Origin: Acidobacteriota bacterium
Lineage (GTDB): Bacteria; Acidobacteriota; Vicinamibacteria; Vicinamibacterales; SCN-69-37
Direction: 5' to 3'
DNA length: 64,000 nt
NCBI GenBank assembly: GCA_016716905.1
Contig: JADJUS010000004.1
Location: 930,001-994,000 of the forward strand
A program made the translations under genes and the position numbers. The notes under the pieces are model-generated. The model had not been told where the DNA came from, did no database searches, and saw only the letters and a list, made by a program, of their open reading frames with translations. Shown one piece after another: positions 1 to 9,362 of this stretch; within the stretch, counting starts at the first letter, position 1; every line of letters starts with the position of its first letter.

Positions 1-22
1 GGGACGAGGGGGAAACTGGCAT
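1..22 (-). CDS. possible 5' end of a gene running off the left edge
   Basis: An ATG on the minus strand (complement of 20-22) is preceded by a purine-rich ribosome binding site, AAGGAG about ten bases upstream, and by a plausible promoter at 62-90. Only seven codons (M-P-V-S-P-S-S) lie inside the window, so the product cannot be named. It would be transcribed away from rdgB, in the same direction, and may be a downstream operon member. Confidence 0.3.
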
Positions 23-61
23 AAGTCTCTTTCTCCTTCGGCGAGAGGCCGACCGACAGTT

Positions 62-90
62 GGAATAGGGAACCGCGCGGATTGTGCCAA
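62..90 (-). promoter_or_regulatory. sigma70-like promoter
   Basis: On the minus strand TTGGCA (complement of 85-90) and TATTCC (complement of 62-67) are separated by exactly 17 bp. The predicted start of transcription is near 55, about 33 bases before the ATG at 22. Sequence match only. Confidence 0.4.
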
Positions 91-121
91 AAACGAACGG
101 AAACGTCCAGTCCAACGGGCG

Positions 122-727
122 TCAGGAAACGCTCTTGAGGCCCCCGCGCTCAACCCATTCGCGAAACACCGCGATCGCCTGGCCACGATGTGCGACGGCC
201 AACTTCTCCTGATCGCTGACTTCGCCAAACGTTCGTTCGTACGGCGGGTGGTAGAAGATCGGGTCGTAGCCGAATCCGTGCGAGCCGCGCGCCTCGGGCC
301 AGATTTCCCCTTCCACGGTCGCGACGGTCTCAAAGAGCACCCGTCCAGTACCGCCGTTAACCACCGCGACTGCACACACATATCGGCAGGTCCACGGCCG
401 TTCGTGGATGGAGAGCTCCGCCCAGAGGTTGGCGAACTTGTCGGGATACGTCGCGCCGGGGTAGCGGGCGCTGTGAACGCCGGGCCGCCCTCCGAGCGCA
501 TCAATCGCCAGGCCTGAATCTTCGGCGAGCGTCACCAGGCCGCTCGCGGCGGCATAGGCGTGCGCCTTGATTCGGGCGTTCTCAGGGAAGGTGGTGCCGG
601 TTTCATCAGGTTCAGGTGACGGCGGAACGTCGTTGAGCGAACAGAGGGGCAGCGGAAGGCCGTCCAGCACGAGCCGGATTTCCCGTAGTTTCCCTTCGTT
701 CGTACTGGCAATGAGCAGCGGCATCAT
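122..727 (-). CDS. rdgB: RdgB/HAM1 non-canonical purine NTP pyrophosphatase
   Basis: It hydrolyses dITP, XTP and ITP to monophosphates, cleaning deaminated purines from the cytosolic nucleotide pool. The 201 residues match the family length. Visible family signatures are the N-terminal ASTNEGKLREI substrate loop, TFPENARIKA, the acidic AEDSGL metal/catalytic segment near residue 69, and GFGYDPIF near residue 151. Two consecutive ATG codons (727 and 724) are both possible starts. In many bacteria rdgB follows rph directly; here rph (3506-4234) has the same strand but a convergent-facing metalloprotease gene lies between them, so the classical pair looks split by insertion. Confidence 0.94.
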   Translation of the reverse strand: MMPLLIASTNEGKLREIRLVLDGLPLPLCSLNDVPPSPEPDETGTTFPENARIKAHAYAAASGLVTLAEDSGLAIDALGGRPGVHSARYPGATYPDKFANLWAELSIHERPWTCRYVCAVAVVNGGTGRVLFETVATVEGEIWPEARGSHGFGYDPIFYHPPYERTFGEVSDQEKLAVAHRGQAIAVFREWVERGGLKSVS

Positions 728-741
728 CGTGCGACTGCAGG

Positions 742-747
742 TATAAT
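742..747 (+). promoter_or_regulatory. -10 box upstream of the metalloprotease gene
   Basis: A perfect TATAAT lies 41 bases before the ATG at 788 in the divergent gap with rdgB. No good -35 is visible at 17 bp, so an extra factor may be needed. The predicted leader is about 34 bases and ends in the strong GGGAGGAG ribosome binding site. Confidence 0.35.
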
Positions 748-787
748 CCCGCAGTTCCCTCGGCGGTTCCTTCGGGAGGAGTGTCTC

Positions 788-3370
788 ATGGTCAGGAAAG
801 TCAATCTTGTGTCTTCGTCAATGGTCGTCGTGATCGGCGCTGCGGTGTTTGTGGCCGCGGTCACCGCACAGACGCCGAATCTTGACGATCGAAGCCTTCA
901 ATCAGCGCAACAAACTGTGGCGCAGGATCCGCCGACGCAGGATCCGCCTGCGAACCCTGGCCGCGGGGGCGGACAGGGGCAGGCCGCCCGTCCTCAGCCC
1001 TACGCCACCGTGATTACGTCGGCAGCAGTCACCGACGATGGCATCTTCAAGGTGCATCGCGTGGGTGACCGCCTCTACTACGAAATTCCCAAGGCGGAAC
1101 TCGGCAAGGACTACCTGCTCGTCACCACCATCAAGAAGACCACCATCGGCGTGGGCTACGGTGGTCAGGCGGCCGGCACACGCGTCATCCGATGGGTTCC
1201 GCGAGGCGATCGCATCCTGATCCTCGACATCGACTACAGCGTGATTGCCGACGACAACAACCCGATCGCGCAGGCCGTGGACGATTCCAACAACCCGTCC
1301 ATCATCCGCACGCTCAACGTGGCCGCGTACAGCCCCACCGGTGATCCGGTGGTCGAAGTGACGCCGCTCTTCACGACCGATGTGCCCGAGTTCTCCGTGC
1401 GGTCGCGCGTGGGCGGCCGCGGCCTTGCGGCCGACCGCACGTTCCTTGAGAAGGCCGTGTCCTTCCCCGAGAACATCAACGTGGAAGCCACGCAGACGTT
1501 CACGGGCGCGGAGCCGGCGGCCGGCGCAGGACGCGCGGCCGGTGCCGCACGTGGCATGCGTGGGACGAGCGCGACGGTGGTGACCAGCTACAGCATGGTG
1601 AAGCTGCCCGAGACGCCGATGATGCCGCGCCTGTTCGATGAGCGCGTGGGGTACTTCACGCAGGGGCTGATCGACTACGGCACCGACGAGCATCGGTCGG
1701 TGGCCAAGCGCTACATCACGCGTTACCGCCTGGAGAAGAAGGATCCGACCGCGGCCATCTCAGAGCCGATCAAGCCCATCGTCTACTGGGTGGACCCGGC
1801 CACGCCGAAGAAGTGGGTGCCATTTATCAAGCAGGGCATCGAAGACTGGAAGATCGCGTTTGAAGCCGCGGGTTTCCGCAACGCGATCATCGCGAAAGAA
1901 GCGCCGGCCAACGATCCCGACTGGAGTCCGGAAGACGCGCGGTATTCGGTGATTCGCTGGTTGCCGTCCACCACGGAAAACGCGTCAGGCCCGCACGTGC
2001 ACGACCCGCGCAGCGGCGAAATTCTTGAAGCGGACATCCAGTATTACCACAACGTCCAGAACCTGGCGAAGAACTGGTATTTCGTGCAGGTCGGTCCCCT
2101 GGACCCGCGCGCACAGAACCTGCCGCTGCCCGATGATCTGATGGGCGAACTCATGCGGTACGTCGTGGCGCACGAAGTGGGCCACACCCTTGGTTTCCAG
2201 CACAACATGAAGGCGAGTTCGACGTACACCATCGAGCAGGTGCGCGATCCGAAGTGGGTCAAGGAAAATGGCCACACGCCCACACTGATGGACTACTCGC
2301 GCTTCAACTACGTGGCGCAGCCGGAAGACAAGATCGACCCGGCCGACCTCATCCCGAAAATTGGTCCCTATGACAAGTGGGCCGCGATGTGGGGCTACAA
2401 GCCGATTCCGACGGCGAAGACCGCCGATGAAGAAAAGCCGACGCTCGACTTGTGGGCGCGCGAACAGGACGCCAAGCCGTACCTGCGATTCACGACCGAA
2501 GGCCAGGCCGGCACCGACCCGGGCGATCAGACCGAAGCTGTCGGCGACGCCGATGCCGTGCGTGCCACCGCGCTGGGCATGAAGAACCTGGCGCGCGTGT
2601 CCGAGATGTTGCTCGGCGCCACCAGCTCGCGCAAAGGCGACCCCTACACGGAGCTCGAGGAAGTCTACGGTCGCATGGTCAGTCAGTGGACCACCGAGAT
2701 GAACCACGTCACCCGTATGGTCGGCGGCTTCAACTCGCAGCAGAAGCACATCGGCCAGAATGGCGTGCGCTTTGAAATCCTGGCGCGCGCCAAGCAGCAG
2801 GAAGCCGTGCAGTACCTCGTCGCCAACGCGTTCCAGACGCCGACGATGATGGTGCGGCCCGAGATTCTGCGGCGCATTGAGCCGGCGGGCATCATCGACC
2901 GCGTGCGCAACGCGCAGTCGTCAGTCATGAACAGTCTCCTGCAGACCGCGCGGCTCGATCGCATGGTGGAACAGGTGGCGATTGATGGACCAGCGGCGTA
3001 CGCCCCGGTCGACTTCCTCACCGAACTGCGCACCGGTGTGTGGGCCGAAATTCCCAAGCCCGGCGCGAACATCGACATCTTCCGCCGCAATCTGCAGCGG
3101 ACCTACCTGACGATCCTGGACAACCGCCTCAACGGACCGACGGCGCCGAGCGCCGAAGTGCGGTCGTTGCTCAAGGGCGAACTGCGTGCCGTTGGTGAGA
3201 TGGTGGATGCCGCTCTCCAGCGCGGCGGAACGCGCGACGAAGCCACCGCGCGGCACCTGCGCGATGTCATCGATGAGATCGCGACCATCCTCGACCCGAG
3301 GGCGATGCGCGACCGCACACCCGCAGCCGCCGGCGCGGCCGGTGGACGTGGAGGCGGGGCGGGAAGATAA
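788..3370 (+). CDS. secreted zinc-dependent metalloprotease (DUF5117/DUF5118 type)
   Basis: This is a large exported metallopeptidase. Residues 1-27 form a Sec signal peptide ending around VTAQ, followed by a low-complexity Pro/Gly linker, then the DUF5118/DUF5117 region. The catalytic zinc motif HEVGHTLGFQH begins at residue 462 (H462, E463, H466, third ligand H472) and is metzincin-like. The length of 860 residues is normal for this family in Acidobacteriota and Bacteroidota. The C-terminus ends in a Gly/Ala/Arg-rich tail. The start is supported by GGGAGGAG eight bases upstream. It is monocistronic and converges on rph, separated by a hairpin at 3418-3468. Substrate unknown. Confidence 0.85.
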   Translation: MVRKVNLVSSSMVVVIGAAVFVAAVTAQTPNLDDRSLQSAQQTVAQDPPTQDPPANPGRGGGQGQAARPQPYATVITSAAVTDDGIFKVHRVGDRLYYEIPKAELGKDYLLVTTIKKTTIGVGYGGQAAGTRVIRWVPRGDRILILDIDYSVIADDNNPIAQAVDDSNNPSIIRTLNVAAYSPTGDPVVEVTPLFTTDVPEFSVRSRVGGRGLAADRTFLEKAVSFPENINVEATQTFTGAEPAAGAGRAAGAARGMRGTSATVVTSYSMVKLPETPMMPRLFDERVGYFTQGLIDYGTDEHRSVAKRYITRYRLEKKDPTAAISEPIKPIVYWVDPATPKKWVPFIKQGIEDWKIAFEAAGFRNAIIAKEAPANDPDWSPEDARYSVIRWLPSTTENASGPHVHDPRSGEILEADIQYYHNVQNLAKNWYFVQVGPLDPRAQNLPLPDDLMGELMRYVVAHEVGHTLGFQHNMKASSTYTIEQVRDPKWVKENGHTPTLMDYSRFNYVAQPEDKIDPADLIPKIGPYDKWAAMWGYKPIPTAKTADEEKPTLDLWAREQDAKPYLRFTTEGQAGTDPGDQTEAVGDADAVRATALGMKNLARVSEMLLGATSSRKGDPYTELEEVYGRMVSQWTTEMNHVTRMVGGFNSQQKHIGQNGVRFEILARAKQQEAVQYLVANAFQTPTMMVRPEILRRIEPAGIIDRVRNAQSSVMNSLLQTARLDRMVEQVAIDGPAAYAPVDFLTELRTGVWAEIPKPGANIDIFRRNLQRTYLTILDNRLNGPTAPSAEVRSLLKGELRAVGEMVDAALQRGGTRDEATARHLRDVIDEIATILDPRAMRDRTPAAAGAAGGRGGGAGR

Positions 3371-3417
3371 GACACTCGTCGGGGTCCGGGAGTCCCGGAG
3401 TCCCGAGGTCGTAAGAA

Positions 3418-3468
3418 CAAAAGGGTCCGAGGTGCGGTACGCCGCTCCCTCGGACCCTTTCCTTTTTT
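3418..3468. terminator. bidirectional hairpin between convergent genes
   Basis: A 13-bp perfect stem (3420-3432 with 3448-3460) encloses a smaller GCGG/CCGC stem. The plus-strand side is followed by a T-rich run up to 3468 and the minus-strand side by TTTTGTTCTT. It sits between the metalloprotease stop (3370) and the rph stop (3506), where both need termination. Short direct repeats of ACCCCAGG flank it at 3475-3500. Confidence 0.75.
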
Positions 3469-3505
3469 GGTTGGACCCCAGGACCCCAGGACCCCAGGAC
3501 TCCGA

Positions 3506-4234
3506 CTACGCCAGCATCCCGCCGACAATTTCCTTCTGTTTCGCGATGAGCTCGTCGATGCCTTTGTCTGCGAGCGAGAGCAGCGCGTCGAGCTGGGCGC
3601 GGTCGAACGGCTCCGTCTCCGCCGTGCCCTGCAGCTCGATGAACTTTCCGCCGGACGTCTTGACCACGTTCATGTCCACTTCGGCGGCCGAGTCTTCCTC
3701 GTAGGCGAGGTCGAGGAGCGCCGTCTGCTGGACGATGCCCACGCTGGTAGCGGCCACGTAGTCGGTGACCGGGATGGTCTTGATCGCGCCCTGGGTGCGC
3801 AGGCGATCGAGCGCGAGCACCAGGGCGACGAAGCCGCCCGTGATCGAGGCCGTGCGCGTGCCGCCATCCGCCTGGATGACGTCGCAGTCGATCCACACCG
3901 TCCGTTCGCCCAGTGACTTCAGCGCCATCACCGACCGCAGTGATCGGCCGATCAGCCGCTGGATCTCCTGCGTGCGGCCACCGACCTTGCCGGCCGTGGA
4001 TTCGCGTTGGGTGCGCGTGGACGTGGCCCGCGGCAACATGCCGTATTCAGCCGTCACCCACCCCTTGCCGGTGCCCCGCATGAACGGCGGCACGCGGTCT
4101 TCGATGGACGCGGTACAGATCACGCGCGTCTGGCCCACCTCGATCAGGACAGACCCCTCGGCATGCACCAGCACGTTCGGGGTAATGGTCGTGGGACGCA
4201 GCGCATCGGCCGCGCGTCCATTCAGTCGTGTCAT
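3506..4234 (-). CDS. rph: ribonuclease PH
   Basis: A phosphorolytic 3'-5' exoribonuclease that trims tRNA 3' ends in the cytosol. It contains the GRAADALRP start, the SIEDRVPPFMRGTGKGW phosphate-binding segment and DCDVIQADGGTRTASITG, all diagnostic for RNase PH. I chose the ATG at 4234 (M-T-R-L-N-G-R) over the upstream in-frame TTG at 4258. Family members start at this point, and AGGAG lies four bases before it. That gives 242 residues, the usual length. It is the last gene of an amidase-GerMN-rph operon, 24 bases after the GerMN stop. Confidence 0.95.
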   Translation of the reverse strand: MTRLNGRAADALRPTTITPNVLVHAEGSVLIEVGQTRVICTASIEDRVPPFMRGTGKGWVTAEYGMLPRATSTRTQRESTAGKVGGRTQEIQRLIGRSLRSVMALKSLGERTVWIDCDVIQADGGTRTASITGGFVALVLALDRLRTQGAIKTIPVTDYVAATSVGIVQQTALLDLAYEEDSAAEVDMNVVKTSGGKFIELQGTAETEPFDRAQLDALLSLADKGIDELIAKQKEIVGGMLA

Positions 4235-4258
4235 GAAGCTCCTATCCGTATTTGGCAA

Positions 4259-4858
4259 TCAGGGCGTGCGTTGCACCCAGCGCGTCCCGCGCCGCAGCGG
4301 GTGCCGCAGGTCGAGGTGACCCACCAGCGTATCAACTTCGTGGCCGTCCACCAGAATCTGCACGGCCGTGATCTCAGGCAGGTTCACCGTCACCGCATTC
4401 ACGATGGCGTACACCGTGAGTACCTCGTGCAGCGATCCGCCCGGGTGGCCCGTGACAATTTCGCGGCTGACGTCCACGTACGCTTCGCCGCGGCTGGTGA
4501 GGAACAACGCGCGCAGTGTCACGCCTGGCGGAACCGCCGAGGCGTGTCCCGGCGGCGCCGCCGCCAACTGGCGTTCAACGATGCGGCGGGCCTGCTCGGC
4601 GGGCGACCCGGCGTAGAGCACCTCTTGATCGACGGCGATGAGGCCATCGCCGCCTGGTGCGACGTAGAACAGCGTGGCCGAGATGCGGCGCGCATCACCG
4701 GGGGCACCGTCGGCGGCGTTGCCCGTGGCCGCCGCACCGTCACGCGTGCGCTTGTCCACCAGCCAGCCCGGCAGCCATAACGTCACCAGCCACACGCCAA
4801 GCGCAGCGCCGGCCACCGCGAGCGCGATGTAACCCCAGAGCCGCCGGGTCAGCGTCAT
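4259..4858 (-). CDS. GerMN-domain protein, membrane anchored
   Basis: A 199-residue protein with one N-terminal membrane segment (about residues 9-30) followed by a single GerMN (sporulation/spore-germination) domain containing EVLYAGSPAEQARRIVERQL and EAYVDVSREI. In non-sporulating bacteria such proteins are found near cell-wall amidases and are thought to act in the envelope; the exact role is unknown. The ATG overlaps the amidase stop as ATGA (4855-4858), so translation is coupled. A longer upstream frame to 5155 runs inside the amidase gene and has no support. Confidence 0.8.
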   Translation of the reverse strand: MTLTRRLWGYIALAVAGAALGVWLVTLWLPGWLVDKRTRDGAAATGNAADGAPGDARRISATLFYVAPGGDGLIAVDQEVLYAGSPAEQARRIVERQLAAAPPGHASAVPPGVTLRALFLTSRGEAYVDVSREIVTGHPGGSLHEVLTVYAIVNAVTVNLPEITAVQILVDGHEVDTLVGHLDLRHPLRRGTRWVQRTP

Positions 4859-6339
4859 CGGTCCCCTCCACCGGGAGCGGGCCATCCGCCGCGCAATTCG
4901 CTGATGATGCTGACCAGGACCTCGGCGACCGCGCCCTGAAATGCGCTGCTGCCGAGCAACTCGGCGTCGGCGGGATTGGTGAGGAAGCCCATCTCCACGA
5001 GGATGGCGGGCATGTTGGCGCCCACGAGTACGCGGAGCGGCGCCTGAAGAAACGGAGCGGCTTGCGGCGGCAAGCCCGCCTCGCTCAGCCGCGCCGCCAG
5101 CATGCCGCCCAGTTGCGACGATCGATCCGCATGCGGGATTTGCGCCAGCCGCCATGGCACCGTGCCGATCACCCGCAGGCCACCGCCCACCACAGGCACC
5201 GACTCGTCCGAGTCGGCCCCGCCAAGCTGGGCCCCGCCTCCCGTCCCATACTCTCCCGGGTCAAGCGACTGCACCTGCCAGCCTCGCATCGCCGGTATCG
5301 GCGAGCCGTTGGCGTGCAGGCTGATGAACAGGTCGGCCTTGTTGTTGTTCGCGAGCGCGGCGCGGCGATCGATCGCCACGTCGGTGTCCGAGTCGCGGGT
5401 CAGGGTGACGCGCAGGCCGAACCGCGATTCCAGCATGCCCTTGAGCCGCTGGGCCACGGCCAGCGTCACCTGCTTCTCCTCAAGGCCAGACGCACTGCGG
5501 CTGCCGACGTCGGCTCCGCCATGGCCCGGGTCAATCACCACCGTGCGCATCGTGCCTGGCCGATCGATGGCCGGGGCGGGCGCCACCGGATCCGGTCGCA
5601 CGGGTACCACGGGGTTGGCGCTGAGCAAATCGAGCGTAATGCGCCCGGCATCCTGCGTGTCGGCTTGCCGCACATTGCTCACGGTTGTGCCGAGTTCCAC
5701 ATACAGCGCCGGCCCATCGGCCCGCACGTTTGCCAGCCACTCCGCGGGCACCTGCGCGATCGGCGTCAGGTCCAGTGCGTCGGCCTGGAATCGCACGGTC
5801 ACCAGATTCCCGTCGCGGGTAATCCGCGACGTCGCGCCCGGTTCCACGGTGATGACCAGCCGTCCGCCGCTGGCGGTGCGCTCGAACTGCAGCCCGACCC
5901 TGGGGACAACCGCCGTGCCCATCACGATCAGGCGGGATCCCCGCCGAATGTCGATCCGGCGGTCGAGCAGGAAGTCCAGGACCCGCAGAAAATCGATCGG
6001 CACGATCCAGGCCGCACCGTCCCTGGTCACCGGTGCTGACAGCGACACCAGGCGCCCGCCCGCCGAGACGGTGGCCTGGCCTTCGGTCAGCGCCACTCGT
6101 TGCGCGCCGACCGCCAGCACCACGGCGCCCGTGCGTGCATCTTCCCGCATCGCCACATTGAAGAAGCGGGCCAGCGTATCAAGGGCGACGAAATCGGTCG
6201 TGCCCGACCCGCGCACCACCGGCAGGGTGCGCGCGCCGTCGGAACCGATCACCCGGTACGGCTGCGGTGCCTGAGCAGAGGCACTCGCCAGCAGGAGACT
6301 GGACAGGATGACGACGATGGCCGTGCTGCGGGAGCGCAA
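4855..6339 (-). CDS. N-acetylmuramoyl-L-alanine amidase (Amidase_3) with AMIN-like N-terminus
   Basis: A periplasmic peptidoglycan hydrolase that cleaves the MurNAc-L-Ala bond. It has a signal peptide (residues 1-22, ending ASAQA), a copper-amine-oxidase-N-like/AMIN region to about residue 250, then a catalytic Amidase_3 domain. That domain has zinc-binding VVIDPGHGG near residue 270, a glutamate in GLEEKQV, a histidine in LFISLHANG, and the C-terminal catalytic glutamate in LVEMGFLTN. The 494 residues fit AmiC-like amidases. The only in-frame initiator before the signal peptide is TTG at 6339; the nearby ATG at 6347 is out of frame. It is first gene of the operon with GerMN and rph. Confidence 0.87.
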   Translation of the reverse strand: MRSRSTAIVVILSSLLLASASAQAPQPYRVIGSDGARTLPVVRGSGTTDFVALDTLARFFNVAMREDARTGAVVLAVGAQRVALTEGQATVSAGGRLVSLSAPVTRDGAAWIVPIDFLRVLDFLLDRRIDIRRGSRLIVMGTAVVPRVGLQFERTASGGRLVITVEPGATSRITRDGNLVTVRFQADALDLTPIAQVPAEWLANVRADGPALYVELGTTVSNVRQADTQDAGRITLDLLSANPVVPVRPDPVAPAPAIDRPGTMRTVVIDPGHGGADVGSRSASGLEEKQVTLAVAQRLKGMLESRFGLRVTLTRDSDTDVAIDRRAALANNNKADLFISLHANGSPIPAMRGWQVQSLDPGEYGTGGGAQLGGADSDESVPVVGGGLRVIGTVPWRLAQIPHADRSSQLGGMLAARLSEAGLPPQAAPFLQAPLRVLVGANMPAILVEMGFLTNPADAELLGSSAFQGAVAEVLVSIISELRGGWPAPGGGDR

Positions 6340-6405
6340 GTATGCATGATAACAAGCGTGCCGCCACCGCTCGGGCCATAATCAGCCCATAATCGGCAAC
6401 CACGT

Positions 6406-8745
6406 ATGACGTCCTGGGTGACATTCGGCTTGCTGGCCGCGGCCGTCGGGCTGCTGGTGCTGACCTTGCGGTGGTCAGGGACGCTTCGGCGGACCCTGGC
6501 GGCCCGCCAGGAGGATCGTGTGCGCCTGCTGGCGCTCTTTGAAGGCAGTCCGCTCGCGACCTGGGTCTTTGAGAACGAAACATTGCGGTTCATTGAAGCC
6601 AATGAGGCCGCTCTTCAGCAGTACGGCTACACGCACGATGAGTTCACCAAACTCACCGTCCGGGACCTTCGAGTACCCGAGGAATGGCCGATGGTCGATT
6701 GGCTCATGACACTGGGCCAGTCCGAAATTCCCGTGCAGCGCGCCACCCACCGGCGCAAGGATGGCACGCGGCTTGAGGTGGCCATTCACTCGCGCTCGGT
6801 GACCTATCTCAATCGGCCCGCCCGTCTCGCCATTGTCCAGGACATCACGAGCCGCCTGGGTGTGGAGCGCGCACTGCGCGAGAGCGAAGCGCAGTTTCGC
6901 GCGATGTCGGAAGCCTCGCCCGCGGGCGTCACGATGATGACGGCCGATGGTGGCATGCGATACGCCAATCACGCCGCGCTGCGCATGCTGGGCATGCCCC
7001 TGGACAAGGCGCTGGGTGATGGCTGGATGGCCGGCGTGCATCCCGAGGATCGTGATCGCCTGCAGGCCGAGTGGCGTGCCGCCGCCGGCGCGCGCGAAGC
7101 GTATACGGGCGCCGGGCGTTTCCTGCGGGCCGACTTCTGGTGGCGCATCAGGACGTCTCCGATCTGGTCGGGTGGTACCTGTCTCGGCCACGTCGCGGTC
7201 ATCGTGGACGAAACCGAGCAGCGCAGCGCGGACGAGGCGTTGCGTGAGAGTGAAGAGCGGTTCCGCCAGCTCGCCGAACACACGCCGGCCGTGGTGTACC
7301 TGGCCGAGCCGCGGACCGGCAGCATGTTGTTCATCAGCCCGGCCTACGACCGGATCTGGGGGCGGAGCAGTGCCTCGTTGTATGCGAGCCCCTGGTCGTT
7401 CCTTGACGCCGTGCATGAGGAGGACCGCGAACGGGTGAGGCAGGCGTATCACCATCGCCTGACGCGGTTGTCAATCCAGTACCGCATTATCCGGCCCGAC
7501 GGCGAAGTGGTCTGGATCGACGACATGCAGTTTCCCATCCGCCGCGCCGACGGCCGCATCTATCTGGTGGCCGGACTCGCGTTTGACGTGACGCGCCGCA
7601 TCCGGCTGGAGGCGCAGCTCATTGAGTCGCAGAAGATGGAGAGCCTGGGCCGGCTCGCCGGCGGTGTGGCGCACGATTTCAACAATCTGCTCACCGTCAT
7701 CCTGTCGTACGCGGAACTGCTGAAAGAACCCGCTGAGGGCAACAGTGAGATTCTGGCGGGGCTCAATGAGATCGACACGGCCGGTCAGCGCGCGTCTGCG
7801 CTCACGCGCCAGTTGCTGACGTTTGCGCAACGACAAGTGGTGGATACGCGGGTCGTCGATCTCAATCACGTCCTCGTCACCCTCGAGCCGTTGCTGCGGC
7901 ATCTGGCCGGCGATGACATCAAAGTAGAAGTGCGGCCTGACGCCACGGTGCCGACTGCACGTCTGGATCCGAACCAGATCGATCAGGTGGTGATGGACCT
8001 GGTGTCCAATGCCCGCGATGCGATGCCCCATGGTGGAACGCTGCGCGTGGGCACTGCGACGGTGCAGGGGCCAATCGAGGGGACGAGTGTGCCTGCCGGC
8101 CAGTTTGTCGCTCTGTCGGTGGCCGACACCGGCACCGGCATTCCTCCTGAGATTCGGGCGCAGGTGTTCGAGCCCTTTTTCACGACGAAGCCCAAGGGCC
8201 AAGGCACCGGACTGGGGCTGTCCACTGCATTTGGGATCGTCACGCAGTTTCAGGGCTTTCTGGAACTCTCCTCTCAAGTCGGACTTGGAACGGAGTTCAC
8301 TTGTTACTTTCCCACCGTAGGAGCCATCCTCGAGGAGGAACCCGCGGGGGCGCCGCCCGTGCCGTCGGCGGGCGGTCACGAAGTGGTGCTGGTTGTGGAA
8401 GACGAGCCGGCCGTGCGCGATGTGGCGAAGGCGACACTTGAGCGCGAGGGGTATCGTGTGCTGACGGCCGCCAACGGCATCGAAGGACTCGCGGTGGCCG
8501 AAGCCGCCGGCGGCGATCTCGACATCGTCGTCACCGATATCGTGATGCCCGAGATGAGCGGGTGGGAGATGGCCGAGCGCCTGCGTGAGGGACGGCCCGT
8601 GCTCAAGATTCTCTTCACGTCAGGCTACAACGAGGAGATCGCCAGCCCTGACGGCCGGGTGGGACAGGGTGTGCACTTCCTGCCGAAACCGTATTTGCCG
8701 GCGTTCCTGACGCAGCGTGTGCGGCAGATCCTCGACGGTCCGTAA
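6406..8745 (+). CDS. hybrid sensor histidine kinase with three PAS domains and a C-terminal receiver
   Basis: Order of parts: one N-terminal transmembrane segment (residues 4-22), three PAS/PAC modules (about 40-160, 165-285, 290-400), a HisKA domain with phosphoacceptor H423 in GGVAHDFNNLL, a HATPase_c domain (DTGTGIPPE, TTKPKGQGTGLGL) and a receiver domain with predicted phospho-Asp711 in VVTDIVMPEMSG. This layout is typical of orphan hybrid kinases sensing redox or small ligands through PAS. No output regulator gene is adjacent; the next gene is an ECF sigma factor, which could be a partner but need not be. The tandem CATAAT boxes at 6377 and 6389 are possible -10 elements. Confidence 0.9.
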   Translation: MTSWVTFGLLAAAVGLLVLTLRWSGTLRRTLAARQEDRVRLLALFEGSPLATWVFENETLRFIEANEAALQQYGYTHDEFTKLTVRDLRVPEEWPMVDWLMTLGQSEIPVQRATHRRKDGTRLEVAIHSRSVTYLNRPARLAIVQDITSRLGVERALRESEAQFRAMSEASPAGVTMMTADGGMRYANHAALRMLGMPLDKALGDGWMAGVHPEDRDRLQAEWRAAAGAREAYTGAGRFLRADFWWRIRTSPIWSGGTCLGHVAVIVDETEQRSADEALRESEERFRQLAEHTPAVVYLAEPRTGSMLFISPAYDRIWGRSSASLYASPWSFLDAVHEEDRERVRQAYHHRLTRLSIQYRIIRPDGEVVWIDDMQFPIRRADGRIYLVAGLAFDVTRRIRLEAQLIESQKMESLGRLAGGVAHDFNNLLTVILSYAELLKEPAEGNSEILAGLNEIDTAGQRASALTRQLLTFAQRQVVDTRVVDLNHVLVTLEPLLRHLAGDDIKVEVRPDATVPTARLDPNQIDQVVMDLVSNARDAMPHGGTLRVGTATVQGPIEGTSVPAGQFVALSVADTGTGIPPEIRAQVFEPFFTTKPKGQGTGLGLSTAFGIVTQFQGFLELSSQVGLGTEFTCYFPTVGAILEEEPAGAPPVPSAGGHEVVLVVEDEPAVRDVAKATLEREGYRVLTAANGIEGLAVAEAAGGDLDIVVTDIVMPEMSGWEMAERLREGRPVLKILFTSGYNEEIASPDGRVGQGVHFLPKPYLPAFLTQRVRQILDGP

Positions 8746-8774
8746 CCCCGGCCTGATAAGCTTCGGTCAGTTTG

Positions 8775-9362
8775 ATGGTGCCGGATGGCGATCTCGATGT
8801 TGTTCGGCGGCTGGCCCAAGGCGATGGCAGCGCGCTCGCCGACCTGTACGACCGGCACGGGCGTACGGTGTTCGCCTTGGCGGTGCGCATCCTGGGCGAC
8901 CACGGCGAGGCCGAAGACCTGACCCAGGACGTGTTCACCCTGGCGTGGCGCAACGCGGCAAAATACGACGCGTCGCGCGGCGCGGTGGCCGCCTGGCTGC
9001 TTGTGACCACCCGCACGCGCGCCATCGACCGGCTTCGGAGCCGGCGTGTGCGACCCCGCGCCGCCGGCGAGGACGAGATGCGCCGGATGGATGCCATCCC
9101 GGATGGTGCGGCGTCCGTAGAGATGAATGTGGCCAGTGAACAAATGGCTGGGCGGGTGCGAGCGGCGCTGGAGACATTGCCGCCGGAATACCGCGAGCCG
9201 CTGTGTCTGGCCTACTTCGAGGGGCTGAGCCACAGTGAAGTGGCGGAGCGGACAGGCACACCCCTGGGCACGATCAAGACGCGTGTACGTTCAGGGTTGC
9301 TGCGGCTCCGCGAGGCGATGATCGTCGGCGATGACCGCCGGAAAGGAGAGCTGACGAAATGA
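8775..9362 (+). CDS. ECF-family RNA polymerase sigma factor
   Basis: About 195 residues with sigma region 2 (DLYDRHGRTVFALAVRIL, then AEDLTQDVFTLAWRNA) and region 4 (LPPEYREPLCLAYFEG, then HSEVAERTGTPLGTIKTRV). It directs polymerase to an envelope or stress regulon and is held by the anti-sigma protein encoded next. I start at ATG 8775; a TTG sits one codon earlier. The stop overlaps the anti-sigma ATG (ATGA at 9359-9362), which supports stoichiometric co-translation. It resembles the SigK group by context. Confidence 0.92.
   Translation: MVPDGDLDVVRRLAQGDGSALADLYDRHGRTVFALAVRILGDHGEAEDLTQDVFTLAWRNAAKYDASRGAVAAWLLVTTRTRAIDRLRSRRVRPRAAGEDEMRRMDAIPDGAASVEMNVASEQMAGRVRAALETLPPEYREPLCLAYFEGLSHSEVAERTGTPLGTIKTRVRSGLLRLREAMIVGDDRRKGELTK

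Noticed and set aside
4259..5155. longer GerMN protein starting at 5155
   Set aside because: The extra 99 residues run inside the amidase gene and lack family similarity; the ATGA-coupled start at 4858 fits better.
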